From contig NZ_JADWOX010000016.1 in NCBI RefSeq assembly GCF_016135805.1, positions 1 through 64,000 on the forward strand: DNA of 64,000 bases, in the 5' to 3' direction. Every line of letters begins with the position of its first letter. The first letter of the stretch is position 1. Of the stretch, positions 26,168 to 33,935 are shown piece after piece. Both the position numbers and the translations under genes were made by a program. Under the pieces are notes generated by a model. It made no database searches and had not been told where the DNA came from. It saw nothing but the letters and a program-made list of their open reading frames with translations. Source of the DNA: Caulobacter hibisci. GTDB taxonomy: Bacteria > Pseudomonadota > Alphaproteobacteria > Caulobacterales > Caulobacteraceae.

Positions 26168-26686
26168 TTGCGCGTCCTTGCCCTGTTGCTGTCGCCCCGC
26201 GGCGCCATCGGCCCGCGCGCCTTCGGGCTCGGGCTGCTGTCGCTGGCGATGCTGGAGGTCGTCCTCTTCGTCGTCCTGGCCAGCCTGGATCTTTCGCCGC
26301 CAGCCCTGCTGCCGGCGATCGGTCCCTGGTTCATCGCCTTCGACGGCCCGATGCTGGGCGCGCAGGGCTGGCTGCTGAACCTTGCGGTCATCGCCCTGCA
26401 GGCCTGGATCAGCGGCGTCCTCTGCCTCAAGCGGCTGCGCGACGCTGGCCGTGGCCCCGCGCCCCTGGTCAACGTCTGGCTGGCCAATCTGGCCCTGGGC
26501 GGCTGCGCCTTGCTTAAGATCGTCGAGGTCGAACGGTCAAATACCGATTCCCTGGGCATGCTCGTCTTCGCCATCACCCTGCTCGGCGCCGGCGCGGCAG
26601 GCCTGATTTGGATCGTCTTCCTGATGTGGCTGGGTCCCGCCCGGCGGCCGGCGCCGCCAGCGTCGACGCACGTCCCCGCGGGTTAA
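26168..26686 (+). CDS. DUF805-like membrane protein 1
   Basis: This 172-residue integral membrane protein is divergent within the DUF805 family. It begins with a short cytosolic stretch (LLLSPRGAIGPRAFGLGLL) and has about four transmembrane helices. The weak family signature CLKRLRDAGRGPAPL lies near residue 95. The TTG start, 9 nt after GGAGG, is preferred to a GTG at 26123, which would overlap the candidate -10 box. DUF805 proteins are uncharacterised. This is the first of four consecutive plus-strand members inside the GTA cluster. Confidence 0.75.
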   Translation: MRVLALLLSPRGAIGPRAFGLGLLSLAMLEVVLFVVLASLDLSPPALLPAIGPWFIAFDGPMLGAQGWLLNLAVIALQAWISGVLCLKRLRDAGRGPAPLVNVWLANLALGGCALLKIVEVERSNTDSLGMLVFAITLLGAGAAGLIWIVFLMWLGPARRPAPPASTHVPAG

Positions 26687-26766
26687 ACCCCTGTCATGAC
26701 GTCCATTTCACTTCGAAGGCGCGAAGACCGGTCCTAGTCTCTCCTCAAGGTTGGGAGACCAAAGAC

Positions 26767-27225
26767 ATGGACTGGAAAACGCTTCTCTTCACGCCCGACG
26801 GCCGCATCGGCCGCCAGGCCTTCTGGATCGCCTGGCTGATGCTGCTGGGCGTCAACGTGGTCGCCGGCTGGATCCCCGTCATCGGCTGGATCGCCTCGCT
26901 GGTCACCCTGTTCTGCTTCGTCTGCATCTACGCCAAGCGCCTGCACGACATGGGCAAGAGCGGCTGGTGGCAGCTGCTGCCGATCGTCCTGGGACCCGTC
27001 CTGCTGATGGGTTCGGTGATCTGGCTGGTGTTCGGCTCGGCCGCCATCGCGATCGGCGGCGGCGACCCGCAATACTTCGCCCTGGCCAGCGTCGGCGCCA
27101 TGATCATCGCGGCCATCCTCGGCTTCGTGATCACGGCCGGCTTCACCCTGTGGGTCGGCTGCGCCGAGGGCCAGACCAGCGACAACCGCTGGGGCGACCC
27201 GCCCCTGCACGCCCTGGCGGTGTGA
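26767..27225 (+). CDS. DUF805 membrane protein 2
   Basis: The 152-residue protein is a good DUF805 member. It opens with MDWKTLLFTPDGRIGRQAFW, has four transmembrane helices, and bears the signature YAKRLHDMGKSGWWQL between helices two and three. It ends in a short polar tail (GQTSDNRWGDPP). The ATG follows GGGAG. The function is unknown. It is the best-conserved of the four tandem paralogues. Confidence 0.88.
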   Translation: MDWKTLLFTPDGRIGRQAFWIAWLMLLGVNVVAGWIPVIGWIASLVTLFCFVCIYAKRLHDMGKSGWWQLLPIVLGPVLLMGSVIWLVFGSAAIAIGGGDPQYFALASVGAMIIAAILGFVITAGFTLWVGCAEGQTSDNRWGDPPLHALAV

Positions 27226-27298
27226 TCCGCCGGCGCCCTTTCACCGACGCAACCCCGCCGCTAATCTGCGGCGGGGTTTCTGTTTCGGGGCGGCGTCG

Positions 27299-27697
27299 TT
27301 GGACATCATCAGGGGCTATCTGACCGGGCGCTGTCGGCGACCGGAATACTGGGCCGGCGTGCTGGTGCTGATCGGTCTGAACTGGGGTTCGAACCAGATC
27401 CCTTGGACCAGCCTGCTGTTCTGGCCTCTGCTTGTCGCCTGGTTCGTGCTGGCGTCCCGGCGACTGCGCGACATCGGCTGGTCGCCCTGGCTATGCCTGA
27501 TTCCAGCCGCCGCCCTTCTGGCGTTCCTCGTCGTGGCCGCCATGGCCACGATGCAGGTCATCGACGACAGGCTCCGGTCTGCGGCGCCGATCATGCTGCT
27601 CCTGGTATGGCTCGGCTTCTGGCTGCTGATCGGCGTCAGGAAGTCCGCCCCGGCCGCCGGACCCACGCCCCAGACCCAGGCCGAGGTGTTCGGATGA
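27299..27697 (+). CDS. DUF805-like membrane protein 3
   Basis: This 132-residue membrane protein starts at TTG and begins DIIRGYLTGRCRRPEYWAGV. The DUF805 signature is degenerate (SRRLRDIGWSPWLCL). About four hydrophobic segments follow, and the tail ends QTQAEVFG. Its TGA overlaps the ATG of the next paralogue (ATGA), so the two are co-translated. No strong ribosome binding site is seen for the TTG. Confidence 0.75.
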   Translation: MDIIRGYLTGRCRRPEYWAGVLVLIGLNWGSNQIPWTSLLFWPLLVAWFVLASRRLRDIGWSPWLCLIPAAALLAFLVVAAMATMQVIDDRLRSAAPIMLLLVWLGFWLLIGVRKSAPAAGPTPQTQAEVFG

Positions 27698-28104
27698 GCG
27701 CCTTGGCCCTTCGCAAGGTTCTGCGCACCGCTCTACTGGGAAGAGGCGGCCGTCCAGAATACTGGTTCGGCCTCGTCGCCACGATCTGCGTGTTCGGCGT
27801 AGCGTTCGCCTATTGGCCTGGTGGCCGCCAGCTGTTTCCGCCCTGGATGGCGATACTGATCTGGCTGTGGGTCGCCTCGCGGCGCCTGCGCGACATCGGC
27901 TGGCCCGCCTGGCTCTGCCTGTGGCCGATCATTGTGGCGGTCGCCGCCCTGCTCACCGTCCCACAGGTCGGGCGGCTCTGGCTCTATCAGCTACTCAATC
28001 TCCTGCCGCTGCCGTGGCTGCTCTTCGCCATCGCCATCGGCGCGTGGAAGCCCAAGGCCGCCGCCCTCGCGAGCCCCGAAGATCAGGCCGGGGTGTTCGG
28101 CTAG
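27694..28104 (+). CDS. DUF805-like membrane protein 4
   Basis: The 136-residue membrane protein is closely similar to its upstream neighbour. It has GRGGRPEYWFGLV near the start, the SRRLRDIGWPAWLCL signature and the same EDQAGVFG-type tail. Its ATG overlaps the preceding stop, and its TAG overlaps the TAG of the convergent GTA tape-measure gene (shared CTAG). It is almost certainly a tandem duplicate of protein 3. The array ends exactly at the GTA gene with no spacer. Confidence 0.78.
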   Translation: MSALALRKVLRTALLGRGGRPEYWFGLVATICVFGVAFAYWPGGRQLFPPWMAILIWLWVASRRLRDIGWPAWLCLWPIIVAVAALLTVPQVGRLWLYQLLNLLPLPWLLFAIAIGAWKPKAAALASPEDQAGVFG

Positions 28105-28646
28105 AGCCGCCGCGCGCCCAGGCTCACCGCCCGCGCCAGGGCCTGGGCCAGCTGGGCGTCCGAGCGCGCCAGGCCCGCCGCGTCGCCGCCGCTGACCTGC
28201 ACCGTCACGCTCATGCCGCCGCCCCCCAGCGGTTCCACGGTTCCGGCGCCGGCCGGGCGGAACACCTCCGGCCCGCGCTCGCCGACCAGATAGGCCCCGC
28301 CGCCGGTCACCGGTCCGCCGTCGGCCCGCGCCCCCGAAAAGCTCGAGCCCAGGGCCGAGCTCAGCGCCTCGCCCAATCCCCCGCCAAGCCCGGCGCCGTC
28401 TCGCGTCCCGCCGGCCGCGGCCTCCACCGCCGCCAGCACCGCCCGCGCCAGCTCGGACAACGACACCTCGCCGTCCGCCGCCGCCCGGGCCAGCGACCGG
28501 GCCAGGCTCGAGCCGGCCGCCGAGAAGGCGTCCTCGATCGAGCGCGCCGCCGCCCGCGCCGGGGCCTCCAGCGCCGTCAGGGCCTGCGCCGCCTCGGCCG
28601 CCTGGATCGGCAGGCCGGCCAGCCCGCCCTCGTCGAAGCCGCTCAT
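28101..28646 (-). CDS. GTA tape-measure protein (gp11 type)
   Basis: The 181-residue tail tape-measure protein sets tail length, and its small size suits the short GTA tail. It has Ala-rich helices (AAEAAQALTALEAPARAAARSI) and the C-terminal GPVTGGGAYLVGERGPEVF segment typical of phage tape-measure and minor tail proteins. The start overlaps the gp10.1-type gene by four bases (ATGA). Downstream, the next GTA gene is displaced by the DUF805 array. Confidence 0.88.
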   Translation of the reverse strand: MSGFDEGGLAGLPIQAAEAAQALTALEAPARAAARSIEDAFSAAGSSLARSLARAAADGEVSLSELARAVLAAVEAAAGGTRDGAGLGGGLGEALSSALGSSFSGARADGGPVTGGGAYLVGERGPEVFRPAGAGTVEPLGGGGMSVTVQVSGGDAAGLARSDAQLAQALARAVSLGARRL

Positions 28647-28858
28647 GCGTCGTCCTCCTGGTCCCCGTCGGGATCGTCATCGGGAAACCGCGCCATCAGC
28701 GCCTCCAGCGCCGGACGCGGCAGGGCGGGCGAGGCCGGCGGTCCGGCCAGGGCCCGCCACTCCGGCAGCGACAGCCGCCAGAACGCCGCCGGCGGCAAGG
28801 CGAACTCCCGCGCCGCCCGCCGCAGCAGCTCGGGCCAAGGGCGCTTCGAGGCGGTCAT
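28643..28858 (-). CDS. GTA tail assembly chaperone (gp10.1 type)
   Basis: This 71-residue protein has the rcc01693/TAC_N pattern: KRPWPELLRRAAREFALPPAAFWRLSLPEWRAL. Such proteins assist tape-measure assembly. The ATG overlaps the stop of the gp10-type gene (ATGA), and its end overlaps gp11. The frame upstream of this ATG is open but lies over the previous gene. Confidence 0.87.
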   Translation of the reverse strand: MTASKRPWPELLRRAAREFALPPAAFWRLSLPEWRALAGPPASPALPRPALEALMARFPDDDPDGDQEDDA

Positions 28859-29166
28859 ACCGCCGCCGCCAGCGCCTTGGCCACCGCCGCGGCGGCTTCG
28901 CGCACGTCCAGCCTGCCCACGTCCAGCGGCGGCGCCCCGTCCTCGTCGTCGAGCAGGGCCTGCAGCACCGCCAGCAGGTCGCGCGCCGACATTCTGGCGA
29001 TCCGTCCCGGCAGCTGGCTCCAGTCCTCCAGCTCCAGGGCCTCCTCGATCCGCGCAAGGGCACCCAGGGTCAGGCACAGCCGGCGCGTCACCCCGCCCAG
29101 CACGGCCGTCACCTCGCCTCGCGCGGCGTTGGCGGGCGCGCGATTGCAGGTGGTCTGAATGGTCAT
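28855..29166 (-). CDS. GTA tail protein (gp10 type)
   Basis: The 103-residue protein matches the GTA gp10 family. It begins with NAARGEVTAVLGGVTRRLCLTLGALARIEEAL, an Arg-rich strand then helix, and ends in an Ala-rich helix. It is thought to act with the tail chaperone in tape-measure assembly. It lies between the major tail gene and gp10.1, overlapping the latter by four bases. Confidence 0.88.
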   Translation of the reverse strand: MTIQTTCNRAPANAARGEVTAVLGGVTRRLCLTLGALARIEEALELEDWSQLPGRIARMSARDLLAVLQALLDDEDGAPPLDVGRLDVREAAAAVAKALAAAV

Positions 29167-29185
29167 GTGGTTCCTCCCTGGGAAT

Positions 29186-29602
29186 CTAGATCGCCGTGAA
29201 GCTCACCTGCCCGGCCGAGGCCAGGGTCAGGGCGAAGGCCGCCTCGCCGTCGTGCTGGCCGGCATATTCCAGCGCCGAGACGAAGAACGGCCCCTCCATC
29301 TGGATGAAGTCGGGGATCACCAGCCGCCAGGTGCGCAGGGTCTGGGAGAAGAAGCTGTCGCGCACCATCGCGTCCGAGGCCGCGTCGCGGAACACCCCGC
29401 TGCCCGACACCGAGGCCGAGCGCACCCCGGCCGCCGCCAGCAGCTCGCGCCAGCGCCCGGTGCTGTCGCCGTCGGTGGCGTCGATCGCCCGGGCGTTCAG
29501 GCTGATGGTCCGGGCCCGCAGGCCCGCCACCGTCGTGAACACCGGGGTCGATGCGCCGTCGCTCATCTTCAGCAGCATGTCCTTGCCGGCTTGCGCGGCC
29601 AT
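29186..29602 (-). CDS. GTA major tail protein (gp9 type)
   Basis: The 138-residue tail tube subunit belongs to the TP901-1-like family. It begins AAQAGKDMLLKMSDG, with the strand pattern TTVAGLRARTISLNARAID and GSGVFRDAASDAMVR, and ends LTLASAGQVSFTAI. The ATG at 29602 lies 5 nt after GGAGG, and this start is preferred to an ATG four codons upstream. Many copies of it form the tail tube. Confidence 0.92.
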   Translation of the reverse strand: MAAQAGKDMLLKMSDGASTPVFTTVAGLRARTISLNARAIDATDGDSTGRWRELLAAAGVRSASVSGSGVFRDAASDAMVRDSFFSQTLRTWRLVIPDFIQMEGPFFVSALEYAGQHDGEAAFALTLASAGQVSFTAI

Positions 29603-29636
29603 GGACGCCTCCATCGCTTGTGGAAAAAGGGAAAAC

Positions 29637-30032
29637 TCAGGCCGGTTCGCTGACCACCCGCAGGCGCAGCACGCCCAGGGTCAGCTCGTCGTCGGCCGCC
29701 GCGAACACGTCGGAGAACCGCACCCGGCACGAGGCGACCTTGCGCCCCGCCACCAGGGGGCGGGCGTCGTGCAGCGCCAGCCGCGCCGCCGCCGTCATCG
29801 CCCGCGCCTCCTCGGGCCCTCCGAACCGCGAGGCGCAGGTGATGGTCACCACGTGCTCCAGCAGGTCCTCGCCCACGGGCCGGCTCTCGATCCGGCCGAC
29901 GCTGACGCACGGATAGGTCAGCATCCGTGGCTGATCGGCATGGACACGTGTTCCGACGATCGTCGTCACCGCCGGCGCCGCCGCCAGCACGCTCGCCAGG
30001 GCGGCGGCCAGATCGCTCTCGACGCCGCTCAC
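29637..30032 (-). CDS. GTA tail terminator (gp8 type, DUF3168)
   Basis: The 131-residue protein is of the DUF3168 family, which caps the tail tube and joins it to the head. It contains TTIVGTRVHADQPRMLTYPCVSVGR and the C-terminal strands DELTLGVLRLRVVSE. The start is the GTG at 30032, overlapping the preceding stop (GTGA). It directly follows the gp6-type gene with no gp7-type stopper gene between. Confidence 0.88.
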   Translation of the reverse strand: MSGVESDLAAALASVLAAAPAVTTIVGTRVHADQPRMLTYPCVSVGRIESRPVGEDLLEHVVTITCASRFGGPEEARAMTAAARLALHDARPLVAGRKVASCRVRFSDVFAAADDELTLGVLRLRVVSEPA

Positions 30033-30301
30033 AGCCGCGCCTCCCGATAGGGGGCGAGCCAAGGCTCGACCAGCGACAGCGGCGGCGGCCTTTCACCGTC
30101 GCGATGCTCATAGGCGTGGCAGGCCAAAACGAGCACGGCCAGGCGCAGCGGGGCGGGACTGGCGGTCGTCAGGGCCACGCCGGCCGCCTGCCCGACCCGC
30201 GCCTCGGCGGCGTCGATCAGCAGGGAAACCAGCGCGTCCTCGCCGCTCCCGCCCACGCGCAAGAACCCCTTGGCCTCGGCCAGGGTCACGGAATTGGGCA
30301 T
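30029..30301 (-). CDS. GTA head-tail connector (gp6 type)
   Basis: This short, 90-residue connector has the gp6 pattern VTLAEAKGFLRVGGSGEDAL then LIDAAEARVGQAAG and a second helical part. It should join the portal to the tail. Some GTA gp6 proteins are about twice as long, so this is a one-domain version. It starts at an ATG preceded by GGAAACATCCCC. It overlaps the gp8 gene by four bases. A family B repeat separates it from the capsid gene. Confidence 0.85.
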   Translation of the reverse strand: MPNSVTLAEAKGFLRVGGSGEDALVSLLIDAAEARVGQAAGVALTTASPAPLRLAVLVLACHAYEHRDGERPPPLSLVEPWLAPYREARL

Positions 30302-30350
30302 GGGGATGTTTCCGATGATTTTGAAGAAAAGCCGCAGCTTCGACCTTCAG

Positions 30351-30486
30351 GAACCTCCCCCCGTGGGGGAGGCGATCGCGTCAGCGATCGGTGGGGGGAG
30401 CGGCCGCCAACCCGGCCGCTCCCCGAAAGCTGAAAACGTCCCCCCTCCGGCCCTGCGGGCCGCCTCCCCCACAGGGGGAGGTTCCC
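30351..30486. repeat. Palindromic repeat, family B, between gp6 and capsid genes
   Basis: The ends are GAACCTCCCCCCGTGGGGGAGG and CCTCCCCCACAGGGGGAGGTTC in inverse orientation, with GCGATCG/CGATCGGTGGGGGGAG inside. It fills the 211-bp gap 30302-30512 within the GTA operon and encodes nothing. The stem could slow or stop transcription of the GTA genes. Confidence 0.85.
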
Positions 30487-30512
30487 GATGCGCCGGAGAA
30501 GGGCCTTCCGTG

Positions 30513-31736
30513 CTAGCTCGCCGCGAACTTCAGCAGCTTCACCGCGTCGAAGTTCTGCACCCCGCCGCCGACCCGCTTGGTGGTGTAGAACAGCACGTGC
30601 GGCTTGGCCGAATAGGGGTCGCGCAGCACCCGCACCCCGGCCCGGTCGACGATCAGGTAGCCCTTCTCGAAGTCGCCGAAGGCCACCGCCAGGCCGTTGG
30701 CGGCCACGTCGGGCATGGCCTCGATCTCGGTCACCGGGAAGCCCAGCAACGACGCCGACTGCCCCGGCTGCAAGGCCGCGTTCCAGATGTAGTTGCCTTG
30801 CGCGTCCTTGAACTTGCGCACCGCGCTGACCGTGCGGCGGTTCAGCACGAAGCGGCCGTTCTGCCGGTATTGGGTCTTGGTGGCGTAGATCAGGTCGATC
30901 AGCTTGTCGGTCGGGTTGCTGGCCGGCCAGGCGCCCGCCACGCCGGTGGCCAGGTAGCCCAGTTGCCCCCAGGTGTAGCTGGCGTCCGGCGCGGCCGTGT
31001 AGGCCAGCAGGCCCTTGGGCTTGTTGACCCCGTCGCCCGACACGAAGGCCGTGGTCTCCTGGGCGGCGAACGCGTCCTGCACTTCTTCCGCCAGCCACTC
31101 GTCGATGCTCACATAGGCGTCGTCGAGCAGGGCCTGGGTCGCGGCCGGGCTGGCGTAGAGCTCGCCGGCCGGGAAGTCGATCACGTCCAGGGTCGGGGCC
31201 GTGGTCTCCGGCCGCGCGGCCGTCTCGGCCACCCAGGCGGCGGCCAGGCCCGCCGGCGACACCGGCTTGCGGAAGGTCCCCGCCCCGATCGTGCGCACCT
31301 GGCAGATCTCGCGCATCGGCGAGGTGGCGGCCAGGCGACGCAGGATCTGCCGCTCCAGCTCCGGCGGCGCCACATAGCCGCCGGCCGTGGCCACGCCCTC
31401 CGACAGGCCCTTGGCCTCGAGCAGCCCCGCCGTCTCGCCGGTCTTCACATAGCGATCGAAGGCGGCCTTGCGCTCGTCGACCCGCGCCACCGGGGCCTCG
31501 CCGCCCAGCGCCGGACGCCGGCTTTCGGCCAGGATGCGGTCCAGCCGGTCCTGGGCGCTGGTCAGGGCCGCGTCGATGCGCGCGGCCTTCTCCTCCAGCA
31601 GCACGTCGGCGCTCTTGGCTTCGATCGCCGCCAGCCTCTGGTCGTTGGCCGCCTTGAAGCCCTCGAACGCCGCCAGCACCTCGGCAAACGCCGCCCGGGC
31701 CTCCGGCGAGGCCGGAACCTGTTTGGTTTCCTTCAT
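30513..31736 (-). CDS. GTA major capsid protein (HK97 fold, gp5 type)
   Basis: The 407-residue HK97-type capsid protein begins with a coiled-coil scaffold region (about 1-75; ERKAAFDRYVKTGE ends it). This is probably removed by the prohead protease encoded next upstream. The mature domain has VATAGGYVAPPELERQI, FVSGDGVNKPKGLLAY, GRFVLNRRTVSAVRKFKD and FGDFEKGYLIVDRAGVRVLRDPY, all typical of the family. The ATG is at 31736, after GGAGAACCCC. A family A repeat lies between it and the protease gene. Confidence 0.96.
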   Translation of the reverse strand: MKETKQVPASPEARAAFAEVLAAFEGFKAANDQRLAAIEAKSADVLLEEKAARIDAALTSAQDRLDRILAESRRPALGGEAPVARVDERKAAFDRYVKTGETAGLLEAKGLSEGVATAGGYVAPPELERQILRRLAATSPMREICQVRTIGAGTFRKPVSPAGLAAAWVAETAARPETTAPTLDVIDFPAGELYASPAATQALLDDAYVSIDEWLAEEVQDAFAAQETTAFVSGDGVNKPKGLLAYTAAPDASYTWGQLGYLATGVAGAWPASNPTDKLIDLIYATKTQYRQNGRFVLNRRTVSAVRKFKDAQGNYIWNAALQPGQSASLLGFPVTEIEAMPDVAANGLAVAFGDFEKGYLIVDRAGVRVLRDPYSAKPHVLFYTTKRVGGGVQNFDAVKLLKFAAS

Positions 31737-31758
31737 GGGGTTCTCCGTCACGGATGAC

Positions 31759-31889
31759 CTTCTCCCCTTGCGGGAGAAGGAGGGGCCCGCCGGCCACAGG
31801 CCGGTGGGAGGATGAGGGGTTGCGCGGCACGTCCGGCGAGACCCCTCATCCGACCGCTTTCGCGGCCACCTTCTCCCGCAAGGGGAGAA
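31759..31889. repeat. Palindromic repeat, family A, between capsid and protease genes
   Basis: This copy has intact CTTCTCCCCTTGCGGGAGAAG outer arms and two internal GGATGAGGGG/CCCCTCATCC elements. It is almost the same length as the copy at 10481-10602. It occupies nearly the whole gap between two GTA genes. Confidence 0.85.
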
Positions 31890-31897
31890 GGGAAACT

Positions 31898-32308
31898 TCA
31901 GCCGGCCACCGTCAGCCGCGCGCCCGGCAGCATCGGGAAGGTCACCACCGACACCTCCCAAAGCTCCACCCGGCTCAGCACCCGCAGCGGCCCTTGCGTC
32001 CGCGCCTTGACCTGCCGGAAGCCGATCGACAGGCCATCCAGCGCACCGGCCTTCACCAGCGCCGCCACCAGCCGCCCACGCGGCGTCGCGGTGATGATCC
32101 GCCCACGGACAAAGAGCCCGCGCGCGTCCTCGAAAACCTCGTCCCAGACCCCGATCGGCTCGGCCTCGTCATGCTGATGCAGCATGCGGATCGCCCCCGC
32201 CCCGCCGGCTTCCAGGCTCTCGCGGAAGGCCCCGGCGGCGGTGACGTCGTCGTTGAGATCCCGCGTCCAGAACAGCGAGGCGTAGCCCTCGATCGCCACG
32301 TCCTTCAT
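31898..32308 (-). CDS. GTA prohead protease (HK97 family, gp4 type)
   Basis: The prohead serine protease has 136 residues. It begins KDVAIEGYASLFWTRDLNDD, with catalytic-site motifs IRMLHQHDEAEPIGVWDEV (His) and GALDGLSIGFR (Ser). The last part reads RVELWEVSVVTFPMLPGA, as in the family. It should trim the capsid protein during head maturation. Its ATG overlaps the stop of the gene upstream (ATGA). Confidence 0.94.
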   Translation of the reverse strand: MKDVAIEGYASLFWTRDLNDDVTAAGAFRESLEAGGAGAIRMLHQHDEAEPIGVWDEVFEDARGLFVRGRIITATPRGRLVAALVKAGALDGLSIGFRQVKARTQGPLRVLSRVELWEVSVVTFPMLPGARLTVAG

Positions 32309-32553
32309 CGGCGCTCTCCGTCCAGCTTGGCCTCGATCCGCACCAGGGCCGCACGCGTGGCGTCGGCCTGCGCCTCCAGCCGCGCCAGCCGCTCGGCCAC
32401 CGGCGCCTGGGCCTCGAGTCGCCGCGACAGGTCGTCGATCCGCGCGCTGGCCCGCCCGGCCCACATCAGCGCGGCCGCCGCCTGCAACACCACCGCCACC
32501 AGCACGGCGGCCGAGATCTGGCGGTCCAGCCGCCAGCGGTTGGTTGTCGTCAT
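32305..32553 (-). CDS. Small membrane/coiled-coil protein in the GTA cluster (gp3.5 position)
   Basis: The 82-residue protein has one N-terminal membrane helix (about 13-33; SAAVLVAVVLQAAAALMWAG) and a coiled-coil C-terminus (RIDDLSRRLEAQAPVAERLARLEAQ). It lies between portal and protease genes like gp3.5 of other GTAs. The function is unknown. Its ribosome binding site, GAGGGGG at 7 nt, is the outer end of a family B repeat. Confidence 0.8.
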   Translation of the reverse strand: MTTTNRWRLDRQISAAVLVAVVLQAAAALMWAGRASARIDDLSRRLEAQAPVAERLARLEAQADATRAALVRIEAKLDGERR

Positions 32554-32560
32554 GGAAAGA

Positions 32561-32668
32561 CCCCCTCAGTCGGCTTTGCCGACAGCTCCCCCAGAGGGGG
32601 AGCATCTGGTTCGCGCTCAAAGATCCTCCCCCTTTGGGGGAGGTGGCCCAGAGGGCCGGAGGGGGCCG
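32561..32668. repeat. Palindromic repeat, family B, between portal and gp3.5 genes
   Basis: The unit runs from CCCCCTCAGTCGGC through CTCCCCCAGAGGGGGAG and CCTCCCCCTTTGGGGGAGG to GGGCCGGAGGGGG. It closely parallels the copy next to ccmH (8365-8466). On the minus strand it ends in GACTGAGGGGG, which serves the gp3.5 gene. Confidence 0.85.
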
Positions 32669-32683
32669 CCCGCCAGGGCGGCC

Positions 32684-33820
32684 TCAGCCCTCCAGCCCCG
32701 CCAGCCGTCGCCGCTCCGCGTCGGTCAGAAAACTCGCCGCCTCCAGCCGCGCCCACAGCGCGTCCCGCTCGGCGCTCAAGGCCGGCACGGCGTCCAGATC
32801 GCAGCCCACCCGCGCGCCGGGGAACTTCACCCCCAGCCACGCCGTCAGCGCTCGCGCCGCCCGTTCGGCCAGCGGAACCACCGTGTGCCGCCAGAACGCG
32901 CCATTGGCCTCGCGATAGTTGGCGTAGGTGTTGTCGCCCGGGATCCCCAGCAGCTGCGGCGGCACCCCGAACGCCAGGGCGATCTCCCGCGCCGCCGCGT
33001 GCTTGCCCTCGACGAAATCCAGGTCCGCCGGGGTCAGCGACATCGGCTTCCACTCCAGCCCGCCCTCCAGCAGCAGCGGCCGCCCGGCGTTGTCGGCGCC
33101 GGCGTGGGCGCCCGCCAGCTCGGCCTTCAGCCGCTCGAACTGCTCCTCGGAAAGCCGATCCCCGTCGCGCCCGCCATAAACAAGCGCCCCCGAAGGCCGC
33201 GCGGCGTTGTCCAGCAGCGCCTTGTTCCACGCCCCCGAGGCGTTGTGCACGTCGATGGCGAAGGCGGCGGCTTCCAGCGGCGAGGCCCCGTAGTGGTCGC
33301 TGGTCGGATTGAACAGCTTCAGGTGCAGCACCGGCAGCCAGCCCTCGCCCTCCCGCGCGATCCGCGCCGTCCGCCCGCCGGCCTGGTAGTCGTAGGCCGC
33401 CGGCCATCCGCGCGGCCCCGGAACCACCGCCATCCGGTCGGGCCGCAGCGCATAGAGCTCGCCCGGCCCCTCGCCCGCCGCCTCCAGGTAGCCGTTCCCC
33501 GCCACCTGCAGGTGACCGAAGAACTGCTCCATCAGGTCCGGCCCGCCCTGCTCGGGATTGGGCCGCGCCAGCAACCTCGCCAGCGGATGGTCGTCGCTGC
33601 GCCGGCCGTCGTGGAACACCACCAGCGGCGTCGCGGCGGCTGCTTCGGCGATCATCCGCACGCAGCGATAGGCCACCGGGTTCTTGCCGAACCCCTCCGC
33701 CGCCAACGCCCCATAGTCCCTGGGCGTCCACTGCGCCCGCCCGCCGCTGGTCAGGGCGACCAGCCTGGCGGCGCGGGAGTCCTTGATTTCCGGCGCACGC
33801 CGGGATGCGAAGAGGGCCAT
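32684..33820 (-). CDS. GTA portal protein (HK97 family, gp3 type)
   Basis: The 378-residue portal forms the ring through which DNA enters the head. It begins ALFASRRAPEIKDSR, and contains GFGKNPVAYRCVRMIAEAAA, NPEQGGPDLMEQFFGHLQVAGNGYL, LHLKLFNPTSDHYGASPLEAAA and GVPPQLLGIPGDNTYANYREANGAFW, the family landmarks. The ATG at 33820 lies 5 nt after GGGAG and is preferred to one 27 bp upstream. The DUF559 island separates it from the terminase gene. Confidence 0.95.
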   Translation of the reverse strand: MALFASRRAPEIKDSRAARLVALTSGGRAQWTPRDYGALAAEGFGKNPVAYRCVRMIAEAAAATPLVVFHDGRRSDDHPLARLLARPNPEQGGPDLMEQFFGHLQVAGNGYLEAAGEGPGELYALRPDRMAVVPGPRGWPAAYDYQAGGRTARIAREGEGWLPVLHLKLFNPTSDHYGASPLEAAAFAIDVHNASGAWNKALLDNAARPSGALVYGGRDGDRLSEEQFERLKAELAGAHAGADNAGRPLLLEGGLEWKPMSLTPADLDFVEGKHAAAREIALAFGVPPQLLGIPGDNTYANYREANGAFWRHTVVPLAERAARALTAWLGVKFPGARVGCDLDAVPALSAERDALWARLEAASFLTDAERRRLAGLEG

Positions 33821-33884
33821 GGCCGCTCCCGTGAAGGTTGAGAACAAATTAGGAACATGCTAAAGGCGAAGCGACGTACTCAAG

Positions 33885-33934
33885 GAACCTCCCCCCGTGG
33901 GGGAGGCGATCGCGAAGCGATCGGTGGGGGGAGA
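33885..33934. repeat. Family B repeat, half copy before the DUF559 gene
   Basis: The half copy runs GAACCTCCCCCCGTGGGGGAGG, GCGATCGCGAAGCGATCG and GTGGGGGGAG. The terminal G run sits 2-8 nt before the ATG of the DUF559 gene and should act as its ribosome binding site. The matching inverse half copy lies at the other end of the gene. Confidence 0.85.
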
Positions 33935-33935
33935 C

